64,000 nt of DNA from Chryseobacterium sp. 7 (GCF_003663845.1 NZ_RCCA01000002.1:62001-126000); one strand, 5' to 3'. Numbered from the stretch's first letter, positions 19,564 to 29,186 are shown. Notes: generated by a model not told the origin, from the sequence alone. Numbers and translations: made by a program.

Positions 19564-19935
19564 TTATTTATCCCAATCCAGCGCACCGCGTTTCCAGACA
19601 TAGAAAAACGCCATGAAGAAGATCGCTACGAATGTAAGCACAGCAAGGAATCCTTCCATACCAAATTCTCTGAAGTTTACAGCGTAAGGATAAAAGAATA
19701 CGATTTCAATATCGAATAGGACAAACAATACCGCAGTCAGGAAGTACTTGATAGAAAACGGCGTTCTGGCATTTCCTTCTACAGGAACTCCACATTCCCA
19801 GCTTTGGTTTTTTACAGAGTTTCCTTTTTTCTGCTGTGGACCCAAGAAATGTGCCCCAAGCAAAGAAACAGCTACAAATCCTACTGCTACACCAGCCTGG
19901 ATAAGGATTGGAATATAACTTTCAGGTAAATTCAT
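19564..19935 (-). CDS. nuoA: NADH-quinone oxidoreductase subunit A
   Basis: 123 residues with three TM helices. Conserved blocks are SWECGVPVEGNARTPFSIKY and LFDIEIVFFYPYA with the membrane Asp/Glu pair. It is the first gene of the operon, and a TAnnTTTG promoter element lies just upstream. Confidence 0.96.
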   Translation of the reverse strand: MNLPESYIPILIQAGVAVGFVAVSLLGAHFLGPQQKKGNSVKNQSWECGVPVEGNARTPFSIKYFLTAVLFVLFDIEIVFFYPYAVNFREFGMEGFLAVLTFVAIFFMAFFYVWKRGALDWDK

Positions 19936-19958
19936 TTTTGCATTATTATCTCAATTTG

Positions 19959-19966
19959 CAAATTTA
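19959..19966 (-). promoter_or_regulatory. Candidate -7 element for the nuo operon
   Basis: The minus strand reads TAAATTTG, an exact match to the Bacteroidota TAnnTTTG consensus, 23 bases before the nuoA start. The -33 TTTG element is not clear. Confidence 0.5.
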
Positions 19967-20207
19967 GCGAATAAACAAGAAAGCATGAAATTAATCAGCT
20001 TAAAAGTGGGATGAAAATGAGCTAAATCGGTAATTTAGAATCAATAAAAATTAGCTTTTTGCCATTATTTTTTTAACGTATTTATCCCCATTTTTTGTAG
20101 TGAGCTGGGGTGAAAATGCTCAATGAACTTCATTCAGGGGTTTATATTTTCTTTAATGAAGCTAGATTTTTGGCTGTCAGAAGACGGGTAAACGAAGATT
20201 CTCCTGA

Positions 20208-20384
20208 TTATTTCTTCATTTTTTTTAAAAGGGTATAGGCCATGAATGAAATATATCCAAAAAGAATACTGGCAAAAGCAATATTGATCACCGTATTTGT
20301 TCTGTCATCGTGTGATTGGAAAAAGAGATTGTAACTGATAAATCCGGCAATTAAAATGGCGAAAATGATAAGCTGGGGTTTCAT
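20208..20384 (-). CDS. Small two-helix membrane protein
   Basis: 58 residues when started at the ATG complementary to 20382-20384. A longer frame would need a TTG start and adds only three residues. Two hydrophobic helices (IIFAILIAGFISYNLFF and FASILFGYISFMAYTLL) flank a short charged loop, and a basic KKMKK tail ends the protein. It lies 58 bases from the downstream end of the GNAT-like gene on the same strand. I do not recognise a family. Confidence 0.6.
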   Translation of the reverse strand: MKPQLIIFAILIAGFISYNLFFQSHDDRTNTVINIAFASILFGYISFMAYTLLKKMKK

Positions 20385-20442
20385 AAAGTTCAAAGTTTAG
20401 CGTTTAAAGTTTTAGAATTACTTTTATGGTACAAAAGCAATA

Positions 20443-21573
20443 TTACTTGTTCACTTCTATAGAATAGGTTCTTCTTCTCTTATGATTCACTGGGTTGTAG
20501 TCCTGCCAAAGAACCTGAACGCTTTTGTTTTCTTCCAGTTCAGGATTTGTTTCTGCGAAATCAATTCCCATACTGGTAAATCTTACAAAAATTTCTTTAA
20601 AAATAATAGCGGTTACACCACGCCTCTGGTATTCCGGATGGATTCCGATAAGATAGAAATTGGCACGGTCATTCTTTTTTCCGGCCTGTAAAAAATGCCA
20701 CCATCCAAACGGGAATAATTTCCCTTTTGATTTCTGCAGAGCCTTAGAATAGGAAGGCATTGTAATGGCAAATGAAACCAGCTGCTCATTTTCATCTACC
20801 ACACAGATTACATAATTTTTATTGATGAAAGGAAAATATTTTTCTCTGTATGTTTTGATCTGTTCTTCTGAAATGGGAGTATATGTAGAAAGATGTTTAT
20901 AAGTTTCATCCAAAAGTTTAAACATCGGCTCTACATAAGGAAGGATTTCTTCTTTTGACTTGAATTTAAGAACTTTAAGTTTGTATTTCTGCGCAATTAA
21001 GCCACTGAATTTTTCAACTTTTTCAGGAAGTACTTTTGGAAAGTTCATTTCATATTCTACCCATTCTTTCTCTTTGGTTAAACCAAGGTTTTCAAGGTGT
21101 TGTGGATAATAGGCATGGTTGTAGATTCCAATCATCGTTGCCAGTTTGTCAAATCCCATTGTCAGCATACCTGCTTTATCAAGATTGGTAAAGCCCATTG
21201 GCCCTTCAATTTTGTTAATATTTTTTTCTTTGGCATAATCAACGGCTTTTTGAATGAGTGCTTTTGAAACTTCAGCATCATCAATAAAGTCGATCCATCC
21301 AAAACGTACCTTTTTAATTCCTAACTCTTTCTCTTCTTTATGATTAATGATTACCGCAATTCTGCCGGCTACTTTACCATCTTTTGTTGCCAGAAACTGT
21401 CTGGATTCCGAATACTGTAAAGCCGGATTTTCTTTGGGATCCCAGATTTTCATTTCGTCTTTTATAAAGGATGGGACGTAGTACGGATTGTTTTTGTACA
21501 AATCCATCGGGAATTTTACGAATTGCTTAAGCTGATCTGCTGTTTTTACTTCAATAATAGAAATTGTAGACAT
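20443..21573 (-). CDS. GNAT-fold acetyltransferase-like protein
   Basis: 376 residues. The N-terminal half has a YKNNPYYVPSFIKDE motif and a LATKDGKVAGRIAVI strand typical of a degenerate GNAT fold. The C-terminal half has NFYLIGIHPEYQRRGVTAII, which matches the acetyl-CoA-binding motif A (Q/R-x-x-G-x-x). Related flavobacterial proteins are often labelled GTP cyclohydrolase, but no cyclohydrolase motif is visible. The substrate is unknown. It is cytoplasmic and monocistronic or paired with the small membrane protein downstream. Confidence 0.7.
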   Translation of the reverse strand: MSTISIIEVKTADQLKQFVKFPMDLYKNNPYYVPSFIKDEMKIWDPKENPALQYSESRQFLATKDGKVAGRIAVIINHKEEKELGIKKVRFGWIDFIDDAEVSKALIQKAVDYAKEKNINKIEGPMGFTNLDKAGMLTMGFDKLATMIGIYNHAYYPQHLENLGLTKEKEWVEYEMNFPKVLPEKVEKFSGLIAQKYKLKVLKFKSKEEILPYVEPMFKLLDETYKHLSTYTPISEEQIKTYREKYFPFINKNYVICVVDENEQLVSFAITMPSYSKALQKSKGKLFPFGWWHFLQAGKKNDRANFYLIGIHPEYQRRGVTAIIFKEIFVRFTSMGIDFAETNPELEENKSVQVLWQDYNPVNHKRRRTYSIEVNK

Positions 21574-21678
21574 GTTTTTTGAGGGGAATTAGAAGACAAA
21601 TATAAATAATATTATCTTATACTTTGGCACAGTTTTTACATCATTATGAGTAAAAAGTAAACACAAAATTTATAAAAA

Positions 21679-22389
21679 ATGATAGGTTATTATATCATTA
21701 TTGGTATTTCGATGCTGGTGAGCTGGTGGGTTTCTTCCAGGTTGAAATCTAAATTTGAATATTATTCCAATGTACACCTCAGAAATGGCCTTTCGGGGAA
21801 AGAAGTAGCAGAAAAAATGTTGAGAGATAACGGGATTAATGACGTTCAGGTAATATCAGTTCCCGGGCAGTTGACGGACCACTATAATCCGGCAGATAAA
21901 ACAGTTAATCTTTCTGAAGGAGTTTATATGCAGAGAAATGCGGCGGCGGCGGCAGTTGCAGCTCACGAATGTGGGCACGCTGTACAACATGCGGTAGGAT
22001 ATTCTATGTTGAATTTACGTTCAAAACTGGTTCCTATTGTTAATATAAGTTCTAATCTGATGCAGTTTGTCCTTATTGCGGGTATTGCGGTAATGGCGGC
22101 ATCAAGAACAATTGAGAATCCGAATGGAAATACTACGGTTCTTGCCATTGGGGTAGCTATGTTCGCAATGACTACGCTTTTTGCTTTTGTAACGCTTCCT
22201 GTAGAATATGATGCAAGTAACAGAGCTATGAAATGGCTTAAAGATACCGGAACTGTGACGGCAGAAGAGTTTGTTGGAGTACAGGACAGTTTGAAGTGGG
22301 CAGCAAGAACGTACGTTGTTGCAGCTTTAGGTTCGCTGGCACAACTTCTCTACTGGGCATCTTTGCTTCTTGGTGGAAGAAGAGATTAA
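21679..22389 (+). CDS. YugP-type membrane zinc metallopeptidase
   Basis: 236 residues. An N-terminal TM helix (YYIIIGISMLVSWWVSS) precedes the zinc motif AAHECGHAVQHAVGYS near residue 95 (HExxH). Two further TM segments lie at about 120-180. The DHYNPADKTVNLSEGVY strand is characteristic of the Zn_peptidase_2 family. Members are membrane-bound proteases of unclear substrate. The gene converges with yigZ, overlapping by four bases. Confidence 0.9.
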   Translation: MIGYYIIIGISMLVSWWVSSRLKSKFEYYSNVHLRNGLSGKEVAEKMLRDNGINDVQVISVPGQLTDHYNPADKTVNLSEGVYMQRNAAAAAVAAHECGHAVQHAVGYSMLNLRSKLVPIVNISSNLMQFVLIAGIAVMAASRTIENPNGNTTVLAIGVAMFAMTTLFAFVTLPVEYDASNRAMKWLKDTGTVTAEEFVGVQDSLKWAARTYVVAALGSLAQLLYWASLLLGGRRD

Positions 22390-22991
22390 TCATTAAATTC
22401 AAATGAAACATATTGCATCTCGGAAAGCTTTTCTGAGATGCTTTCTTTTTGCGCCAGTTTCAAAGAGGCTGTCAGAATGCAGTTTTCATTCGCATCGAAA
22501 TTCAAAACCTTAGCATCAAATTTTGAAAGCAGGGTGAAGATGGTATTCTGCTGATTGAAGTTAAACTGAATCTCCACTTCAGTTTCCAGTTCTCTGGTGA
22601 TAATATTAGCTTCTTCCAATGTAATTTTTGCAGACTCCTTATAGGCTTTTACTAATCCTGAAACTCCAAGTTTAGTTCCACCATAATAACGGACAACAAT
22701 AACCAGAATATTTGTAATTTCATTAGCCAGCAGTTGATTGTAAATAGGCAATCCTGCACTTCCTGAAGGTTCCCCATCATCGTTGGCGCGATAGTTTTCT
22801 CCATTTAAACCCATTCTGAAGGCATAACAATGGTGTGTAGCTTTAGGGTGTTCTTCCCTTATTTTCTCTAATGCACTCTTTAATTCTTTTTCATTGGTCA
22901 CCGGGAAAGCAAATCCGATGAACTTGCTTCCTTTTTCCTTTAAAAGAGTATTTTCTATGGGTTTTTCTATGGTTTTGTATTCAAACGTCAT
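22386..22991 (-). CDS. YigZ/IMPACT family protein
   Basis: 201 residues. The IMPACT signature is clear: KGSKFIGFAFPV near the start, ATHHCYAFRMG, then NDDGEPSGSAGLPI and VVRYYGGTKLGVSGL. A C-terminal DUF1949-like domain follows. Bacterial YigZ proteins bind nucleic acid or ribosomes, and the precise role is unknown. The length is typical. Confidence 0.92.
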   Translation of the reverse strand: MTFEYKTIEKPIENTLLKEKGSKFIGFAFPVTNEKELKSALEKIREEHPKATHHCYAFRMGLNGENYRANDDGEPSGSAGLPIYNQLLANEITNILVIVVRYYGGTKLGVSGLVKAYKESAKITLEEANIITRELETEVEIQFNFNQQNTIFTLLSKFDAKVLNFDANENCILTASLKLAQKESISEKLSEMQYVSFEFND

Positions 22992-23057
22992 TGAAGTTCC
23001 TGCTTTGTTTATGCAAAAATATTAAATGCTTTAGGATTCTGCACCATGATCATAAAT

Positions 23058-23082
23058 TAAGCCGTCAAAATTTGACGGCTTA
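23058..23082 (-). terminator. Palindromic terminator after the GG-leader peptide genes
   Basis: A 12-bp perfect palindrome (TAAGCCGTCAAA / TTTGACGGCTTA) lies 25 bases after the stop of the 60-residue peptide. The U-tract is weak on either strand. Confidence 0.6.
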
Positions 23083-23107
23083 TCTATTTTTTTAGAAAAA
23101 GAGACTT

Positions 23108-23290
23108 TTACATTCCATCTCCACACAGATCCATCGGAATCAGACACATGTAGCTTGTTGGACCGCAGAAATCCTGAGGACATCTATCTCTACATCTTGT
23201 AGGCTCTCCATTAGGCAGCGTACAGGTTACAAAAACACCGCCTTTAATGGTTTTCATATTGACTCTGGATACTTTTTTCAAATTTCTCAT
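23108..23290 (-). CDS. GG-leader, Cys-rich bacteriocin-like peptide
   Basis: 60 residues. The leader MRNLKKVSRVNMKTIKGG matches the flavobacterial double-glycine leader pattern (LKKxSR...LKxIxGG), which is cut by C39-peptidase transporters. The core of 42 residues has six cysteines in a loose pattern (CTLP, CRDRC, FCGP, MCLI, LCGDG), so disulfides are likely after export. No maturation or transport gene lies within 5 kb. A second such gene lies immediately upstream. Confidence 0.75.
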   Translation of the reverse strand: MRNLKKVSRVNMKTIKGGVFVTCTLPNGEPTRCRDRCPQDFCGPTSYMCLIPMDLCGDGM

Positions 23291-23317
23291 AATAATATCT
23301 TTTTTGGATTAGTAATA

Positions 23318-23482
23318 TTAGCACGGGAATGTTCCATCTGCCCAAGGTGGTGGACAGCTCATACTAGAAGGGGTTGCACAGCAGTTTTGTAATGAAGGTG
23401 GATAGTAAGAACAGCATTCAGGAGCAATGCCTCCATGAATTGTTTTCAGCTCCTTTTTAGAAACTTTCCTTAGATTTTTCAT
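23318..23482 (-). CDS. Second GG-leader, Cys/Pro-rich peptide
   Basis: 54 residues, starting at the ATG complementary to 23480-23482. The leader MKNLRKVSKKELKTIHGG is closely related to that of the downstream peptide (same KVS...LKTI.GG). The 36-residue core has five cysteines (two CC pairs and a C-terminal Cys) and many Pro and Ser residues. The two genes are on the same strand and 27 bases apart, consistent with a duplicated bacteriocin-like pair. A natural-product or signalling role is inferred from the leader only. Confidence 0.72.
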   Translation of the reverse strand: MKNLRKVSKKELKTIHGGIAPECCSYYPPSLQNCCATPSSMSCPPPWADGTFPC

Positions 23483-23544
23483 AGTATTAATTTTGTGAAA
23501 ACTAATATAATGAAATTATTTCATTTATTGGTGATAAAATGTAT

Positions 23545-24570
23545 TTATTTAAATTTAAAAAATGAAATGGTGTTATCTCTGAATATGTCTGTTTTCGAAG
23601 CTGTATGATTAAATTCCGGGGCTTTTGTACCGTTTTCAAGTTTCATATTTTCATTCCTGATGACAATCGCCTCATCCCATAGTTCAGCATTGATAAACTG
23701 CTGAAGGGTAAAACGGCCGCCTTCAATAATGACAGACTGTATCTGCTCCTTATACAAAGTTTCCATCAACTCCGGCAGGAAGTTATTTTTATCGATTTTA
23801 ATGAATTGAATATGTCCTTCGGTGCCTTCTTTCACGGAGTTTAAAACCAAGGTTTTTGCTTCAGTATTATAAATATTAAAGTTAGAAGGAACTTTTAAAT
23901 CAAAATCAATCAGAATTCTTACAGGATTTACGCCTTCCGTATTTCTTACCGTAAGGCTTGGGTTGTCATTTAAAGCGGTTTGGGTTCCTACTAAAATGGC
24001 ATGCTCGTCAGCTCTCAACTGATGAACAAATTGATTCACTAATGTATTAGAAACAGCGGTTGGCTTGAAGTCTTTATCCAGAAAACCGTCAGCGGATTCT
24101 GCCCATTTTAAAATGATATAAGGTCTTCTCATTTCATGATAGGTGAAAAATCTTTTATTCAGTTCAATACATTCTTTTTCAAGAACTCCTGAAATGGCTT
24201 CAATTCCTGCATCCTGAATGATTTTCTTTCCTTTGCCATTCACTTTATCGTGGGAATCCATTGCGCCAATAACTACTTTTTTAAATCCAAGTTCTTTAAT
24301 CTTTAAAGCACATGGCGGTGTTTTTCCATAGTGAGCACATGGTTCCAGAGACACATAAATTGTTGATTCCGGAATGAGGTCTTTATTTTTAACGGAATTG
24401 ATGGCATTGATCTCTGCATGGTTTTCTCCTGCTTTATGATGGTATCCTTCACCAATAATTTCACCGTTGTGTACAATCACACTTCCTACAAGAGGGTTGG
24501 GGTAGGTATTACCAAGGGCCTTCTGAGCCAGCTCAATACATCTTTTGATATAAAGTTCGTCGTTATTCAT
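23545..24570 (-). CDS. ribD: Bifunctional riboflavin biosynthesis deaminase/reductase
   Basis: 341 residues. The N-terminal deaminase has the zinc motifs HAEINAI (about residue 50) and SLEPCAHYGKTPPC (about 73-86). The C-terminal reductase has ILKWAESADGFLDK, the LVGTQTALNDNPSLTVR nucleotide region and VIIEGG. It converts the pyrimidine product of GTP cyclohydrolase II in two steps of riboflavin synthesis. No other rib gene is in the window. Confidence 0.95.
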   Translation of the reverse strand: MNNDELYIKRCIELAQKALGNTYPNPLVGSVIVHNGEIIGEGYHHKAGENHAEINAINSVKNKDLIPESTIYVSLEPCAHYGKTPPCALKIKELGFKKVVIGAMDSHDKVNGKGKKIIQDAGIEAISGVLEKECIELNKRFFTYHEMRRPYIILKWAESADGFLDKDFKPTAVSNTLVNQFVHQLRADEHAILVGTQTALNDNPSLTVRNTEGVNPVRILIDFDLKVPSNFNIYNTEAKTLVLNSVKEGTEGHIQFIKIDKNNFLPELMETLYKEQIQSVIIEGGRFTLQQFINAELWDEAIVIRNENMKLENGTKAPEFNHTASKTDIFRDNTISFFKFK

Positions 24571-24634
24571 AGTGTATAAAAAGAAAAAGCGAAGACAAAT
24601 TGCTTTGCTCCGCCTTTATTTATTTTGTTATGTA

Positions 24635-26437
24635 TTAGTCTCCACTGATGATGGTGTGGAGATTTTGTTTCAATGTTTCCAGATGAGCCTTTTTCTCATC
24701 AATCGTATTGTAAGTGTCTCTTAACAGAGGGTTTTCTCTTGATGGTTTGTTGAAGAAAGATAAGTTGTTTTCCAATTTTACAATTTCTGCTTCAAGATCA
24801 GAGATTTGGTTTTTGATCTTTCTTGCTTTGTCGGTAAGTTGGTTTTCAGACAGACCTTCTTCTTTCAATTCAAGTTCATTGATTTTGTTTATTTTCAATT
24901 TTTCTCTTAATGTCTTGTTGAACTCAGAGTTGATTGAAATTTTATCTCTAGGAACTTTACCAATATTATTCCATGAAGTTTTAATCTGTTCAATTTTTTC
25001 GATGCTGCCTTCTTCATTGGAAACTTCTTTCAGTTCATCAAGAAGTGCTTTTTTGTTCTTATAGTTTTCCTTCCAGTTGTCGGTAGAAGTATTGCTTTTC
25101 TCTCTATAGTTATTGAAGAACGCGTTACAAGCATCACGGAATTCATCCCAGATTTTATTGGTCATGCTCTTCGGAACATGTCCTATTTTTTTCCAGTCTT
25201 CCTGTAGCTTTTTGAATAGAGGAACGGCAATATCCCATTCTTCGTTATTCATATTGTCCTGTGCAGTCTGGATCAGTTTTAATTTTTCTTCAAGATTGGC
25301 CTGCTGAGATCCTTTCAACGATTTGTAATAATTGTTTTTCGTTGTATTGAAACCTCTAAGTGTAGTTTTGAAATCATTCCAGTTTTGGTTGGATAGTTTT
25401 CTTGGTACACTTCCAGTTTTTAAGAATTCAGAACGCAGATCTTCAACTCTTTTGATGGCGTTTTGCCAATAGTTATGATTAGGAGTTTCTGATGGCTCAG
25501 AAAGTTTCTTGATTTCAGCAATGATCTCATTTTTCTTTTCAAGGTTTACACCCTGTTCTTTTTCAATGGATGCAGAAAGTTCAGATTTTCTTTCATGAAT
25601 TTTGTTTGAAATCTCTTTGAATTCCTCCCATGTTTTTTCACGGAATTCTTCTGCCACAGGTTCAGCTTCTTCCTTCCAAAGCTTATGAAGATATTGAAGT
25701 TCATTTAACGCCTTCTGAATTACCGGTTCATTTTCCAGTTCTTTAGCGCGGGCAATGATGTGCTCTCTTTTTTCAAGATTGTGGCTGTATTCCTGCTCCA
25801 GAAATTCTTTATTAAGATCCAGCATCTGATAAAACTGATTCAGGTGGTGGAAATAGTTATTGTTAAGAATCTTGAATTCAGATTTGGCTACCTGTCCGGC
25901 TTTTGACCATTCTTCTTTAATCTCACGAATAGATTTAAAAAGATTGATGCCCGGTTCGGAGCTTGTATATAGATTTTTAAGTCTTTCGATGATGCTTTGA
26001 CGGTGCTCAAGATTTTTCTTCTGCTCTTCTTCCTGTCCTTTCTGGAAATGATCATGCTTTTCTCTGAAAATATTGACCAATGCTGAATATTTAGCCTGAG
26101 AAGGATGTTCGTAGCTGAAGTTTTCGGCAGGATTTCCGGCTTCTACATATTCATGCTTTTTATCCTCCACTTCATCATGGATGTAATGACTTGCTTTCTC
26201 TTTCAGCTGGTTGAATCTTTTGAAGTTTTCGCCGGCATTGGGAGTGTTGATGATTTTTTCCATTTCCTTCAACGCATCCGTAAGGGAAATTTCTTCCTCT
26301 TCATGTTCTTCCAGGTGCTCAGCATCTTCTTCATGTTGGTTTGCATCATGAGAAACGGTGTTTTCTGATGGGTCCTGAGATACTTCGTTAGGAATTTTCT
26401 TTTCTTCGTTTTCAGAAAGATTGTTTTCTGTAGTCAT
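24635..26437 (-). CDS. DUF349 repeat protein, coiled-coil
   Basis: 600 residues, highly charged. The N-terminal 50 residues are acidic and low in complexity (many Glu, His). After that there are about five DUF349 units of 65-75 residues, each with a W-K-x-x-G-x-V/A-P motif (for example EEWSKAGQVAKSEF, EDWKKIGHVPKSMTNKIWDE, TSWNNIGKVPRDKIS). The C-terminal 60 residues form a coiled coil (SDLEAEIVKLENNLSFF). It is widespread in Bacteroidota. The role is unknown. Confidence 0.85.
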   Translation of the reverse strand: MTTENNLSENEEKKIPNEVSQDPSENTVSHDANQHEEDAEHLEEHEEEEISLTDALKEMEKIINTPNAGENFKRFNQLKEKASHYIHDEVEDKKHEYVEAGNPAENFSYEHPSQAKYSALVNIFREKHDHFQKGQEEEQKKNLEHRQSIIERLKNLYTSSEPGINLFKSIREIKEEWSKAGQVAKSEFKILNNNYFHHLNQFYQMLDLNKEFLEQEYSHNLEKREHIIARAKELENEPVIQKALNELQYLHKLWKEEAEPVAEEFREKTWEEFKEISNKIHERKSELSASIEKEQGVNLEKKNEIIAEIKKLSEPSETPNHNYWQNAIKRVEDLRSEFLKTGSVPRKLSNQNWNDFKTTLRGFNTTKNNYYKSLKGSQQANLEEKLKLIQTAQDNMNNEEWDIAVPLFKKLQEDWKKIGHVPKSMTNKIWDEFRDACNAFFNNYREKSNTSTDNWKENYKNKKALLDELKEVSNEEGSIEKIEQIKTSWNNIGKVPRDKISINSEFNKTLREKLKINKINELELKEEGLSENQLTDKARKIKNQISDLEAEIVKLENNLSFFNKPSRENPLLRDTYNTIDEKKAHLETLKQNLHTIISGD

Positions 26438-26511
26438 AGCAAATCTTTTATGTGAGTGGCGTTAATATCCTTTAAATATAGCTTTAAGGCCAATTAAAGT
26501 ACTAATTTATG

Positions 26512-27249
26512 TTATTTTTTTTGAAAATTCCAAATTTCCCAAGCTTTTTCTGCTTGCTGTTCAAGCATATAATATCCATTCACTGTTTTTGCTCCTTTTT
26601 CAGAGGCATTAAGGATGAATTGGGTGTAATTGGGATTGTAAATCAGATCAATAACCAGATGTTCAGAAGAAAGCCCGTCAAAAGGGAAATCCAGACAGTC
26701 TTTCACATTCGGGAAAGTGCCTACCGGTGTACATTGAATGATGATTTTATGTTCGGAAACCGTTTCTTTATCCAGATTTTCGAAATTGATTTCTGTACTT
26801 CTTGAAACCGTTACGGAAGGAATGTTGTGTTTATCCAAAGCATATTTAACCGCTTTTGCAGCACCGCCATTTCCCAATATTAACGCTTTATTCTGTGCAG
26901 GAGTTTTGTGTAAAAGCAAAGTTTTTTCAAATCCGAAAGCATCAGTATTATAGCCTGTTTTTTTTCCGTCCTGAATAAGAACACAGTTTACAGCACCTAT
27001 TTTTTCGGCTTCATCGCTTAGTTCATCAAGAAAATCAATTATTTTTTCTTTGTAAGGAATGGTTACATTAAATCCTAAAAGTTCCGGAGAAGAAAAAAGG
27101 TTTTCCACTTCACTGATTTCTTTCAGATCAAAAATATCATAAGAGAAGTTTTTCAGCATAAGCTTTTGAAACTTAGTTTCGAAGAATTTTTTAGAAAAAG
27201 AATAAGAAATATTTCGTCCTATCAATCCTAATTTTTTATTGGAATCCAT
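26512..27249 (-). CDS. aroE: Shikimate dehydrogenase
   Basis: 245 residues. Substrate-binding blocks are GRNISYSFSKKFF near the start, FNVTIPYKEKI with the catalytic Lys (about 62) and IGAVNCV. The NADPH-binding loop is LGNGGAAKAVKYAL (about 120-135). IDLIYNP and GYYMLEQQAEKAWEIW end the protein. It reduces 3-dehydroshikimate in the chorismate pathway. It is slightly shorter than the 270-residue average, as in other Flavobacteriia. Confidence 0.93.
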   Translation of the reverse strand: MDSNKKLGLIGRNISYSFSKKFFETKFQKLMLKNFSYDIFDLKEISEVENLFSSPELLGFNVTIPYKEKIIDFLDELSDEAEKIGAVNCVLIQDGKKTGYNTDAFGFEKTLLLHKTPAQNKALILGNGGAAKAVKYALDKHNIPSVTVSRSTEINFENLDKETVSEHKIIIQCTPVGTFPNVKDCLDFPFDGLSSEHLVIDLIYNPNYTQFILNASEKGAKTVNGYYMLEQQAEKAWEIWNFQKK

Positions 27250-27261
27250 ACATCAAAAATA

Positions 27262-27290
27262 AAAAAAAGACCGGATAAATCCGGCCTTTG
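27262..27290 (-). terminator. Terminator of the endonuclease gene
   Basis: On the minus strand an ACCGGAT-type stem with GGCCGGATTTATCCGGTC is followed by eight U residues, directly after the endonuclease stop and before aroE. Confidence 0.85.
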
Positions 27291-27311
27291 ATTTGAAATA
27301 TTTTTTAATAA

Positions 27312-29111
27312 TTAATTTACGATAAATTTAGTAGAGAAATTATCTGTTTTCAGGATGTAAGTTCCTTTTACAAGGTTCTTAAGGTTGATCTTATTAGAAT
27401 GTCTGAAAGGATTTTCAATGGTCTCAATCAGTTTTCCGGAAAGATCATAGATGTCAGCTTTTAAAACCTTGCTAAGGTTTTCTCCTTTTATAAATAATTC
27501 ATTGTTTCTTACCGGGTTAGGATAGATGATGAATTCTGATTTGTCTTTTTTAGCTTCCACTGTTGCTAACGAGGTAGCACATGTCCAGCTAAGATCATCC
27601 ATGGCAACTCTGTCATCGTTTGGATTTACAATTTTAATAACTGCATTTCCACTTACTCCTACAGTGATTGTAGTGGTTGCTACCGTAGTACTGTAAGGAA
27701 CAGTTCCTACCAGAACGTCATTTACTAAAACATTTAGATTATCGTTATTTCCGCCGTACTTTCTTTGAGTTGTTAGTGTTAATGTCTGCACTCCTCCTGA
27801 AATAACTGAACTTGTTAAAGTACCTTTTCGAATACAAACTGATTTACCATTGATGGTTTCGTCAGTTCTTGCCAATGTAGCAGTCCATGTTATATTATTG
27901 TTGGTCCAGGTTCTTGTTGCATATTGAGATGCTTGTGACGTACCGTCCTGCATTGTACTGAAGTCTTCAGTTCCACAGCTTCCGCCACCTGCAGGTCCGT
28001 CAAGTGTAGTTTCCACAGCGTTATTGCTTTGTGCTGAAGAATTTCCGGCAGCATCTTTAGCAATAACATAGAATGTATATTGAGTCAATGGAGATAATCC
28101 TGATACAACTGTAGAAGTTGTAGTTCCCGAAACAGTAGCTTTAAGAGCTCCATTAGCATACACTTCATATGAAGTTACTCCCACGTTATCCGTTGAAGCT
28201 GTCCAGCTTACTGCAATTGAATTGGAGGTTGGATTGTTGGCAATTAAATTCGTAGGAACTGTTGGAGCTTGTGTATCCACTACAGGTGTTCCCCAAACCA
28301 TATTGACATATTCAGGATGATCTATATATGGATTTCTGTTTCCCTGAAATGCATAAGTAGCATTATTTCTTCTGATTTCCGAAGCAGATACCGGGTCTTG
28401 TGTATTCCATAGTAAAAGCTGATTCAATTCCCAATCCTGAAGACTTGGATATGTGTTTTGAGCAAGCATATTACCTGTAGAGAAGCCGGAAAGCTGACTT
28501 TCGTATCTTGTTACAAAATAGAAAATCATTCTTGCTATATCTCCTTTAAACTCATCAATAGGTTCAAATACTACTCCTGAATATCCTGGAGATACAGAGT
28601 TTCCTCTTTTGGAACCGTTTTGAGAAATATAATTATAGGTACCTACTTTTCCATAAGGTAAATTGCCTCTTTCATTGTTTACCTTTCCGTCAGTAGCTCT
28701 GATAAAGTGAACATCTGATCTCATAGGTAATCCCTCATTGAATAAACTTTGAGGGACAACGTGTTCCCTGTTGTAGCAGTCGCCTTCACTAGAGTAACCA
28801 CTAGATCCGCACTGATCTGTAGGTCCATAAATGAAATTATATTGATCCGGTCCTACAGGTGTTTCTGAATAGATATCCAGAATTGTACCGTCATTATCAT
28901 AATCATAATCACGGTCAGTAGTTTGATACGCACTCCATACATCATTATAAGTGATATTGGTGGCATGTCCTGTGGTAATGATTTGCTTAAGAGCGGTTTT
29001 AAGAGGTGCGCCATTCAGGCCTGCTGCTGCATTATAATATCCGGCTGGAATCTGTGCCAAGCCGTTTATGAATACAAAGCTTAATAGAAAAAAAGATAAA
29101 ATTCGTTTCAT
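27312..29111 (-). CDS. Secreted endonuclease I-family nuclease with FN3 and T9SS sorting domain
   Basis: 599 residues. A signal peptide (MKRILSFFLLSFVFINGLAQ) precedes an endonuclease I domain, with the catalytic CYNREHVVPQSLF motif near 120 and LPYGKVG. A fibronectin type III module lies at about 285-370 (PTVPTNLIANNPTSNSIAVS). A middle beta-sandwich follows. The C-terminal 75 residues, starting IYPNPVRNNELFIKG and ending FSTKFIVN, form a type A T9SS sorting domain. It is therefore exported by the type IX system to the cell surface or medium and degrades DNA or RNA for nutrition. Confidence 0.93.
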   Translation of the reverse strand: MKRILSFFLLSFVFINGLAQIPAGYYNAAAGLNGAPLKTALKQIITTGHATNITYNDVWSAYQTTDRDYDYDNDGTILDIYSETPVGPDQYNFIYGPTDQCGSSGYSSEGDCYNREHVVPQSLFNEGLPMRSDVHFIRATDGKVNNERGNLPYGKVGTYNYISQNGSKRGNSVSPGYSGVVFEPIDEFKGDIARMIFYFVTRYESQLSGFSTGNMLAQNTYPSLQDWELNQLLLWNTQDPVSASEIRRNNATYAFQGNRNPYIDHPEYVNMVWGTPVVDTQAPTVPTNLIANNPTSNSIAVSWTASTDNVGVTSYEVYANGALKATVSGTTTSTVVSGLSPLTQYTFYVIAKDAAGNSSAQSNNAVETTLDGPAGGGSCGTEDFSTMQDGTSQASQYATRTWTNNNITWTATLARTDETINGKSVCIRKGTLTSSVISGGVQTLTLTTQRKYGGNNDNLNVLVNDVLVGTVPYSTTVATTTITVGVSGNAVIKIVNPNDDRVAMDDLSWTCATSLATVEAKKDKSEFIIYPNPVRNNELFIKGENLSKVLKADIYDLSGKLIETIENPFRHSNKINLKNLVKGTYILKTDNFSTKFIVN

Positions 29112-29186
29112 TTCTTTAAAATTGGGGCGTAAAGGTACAAAAAAATGAAAGCGAAGTATATTAATTTAATATATAAACTTATAATA

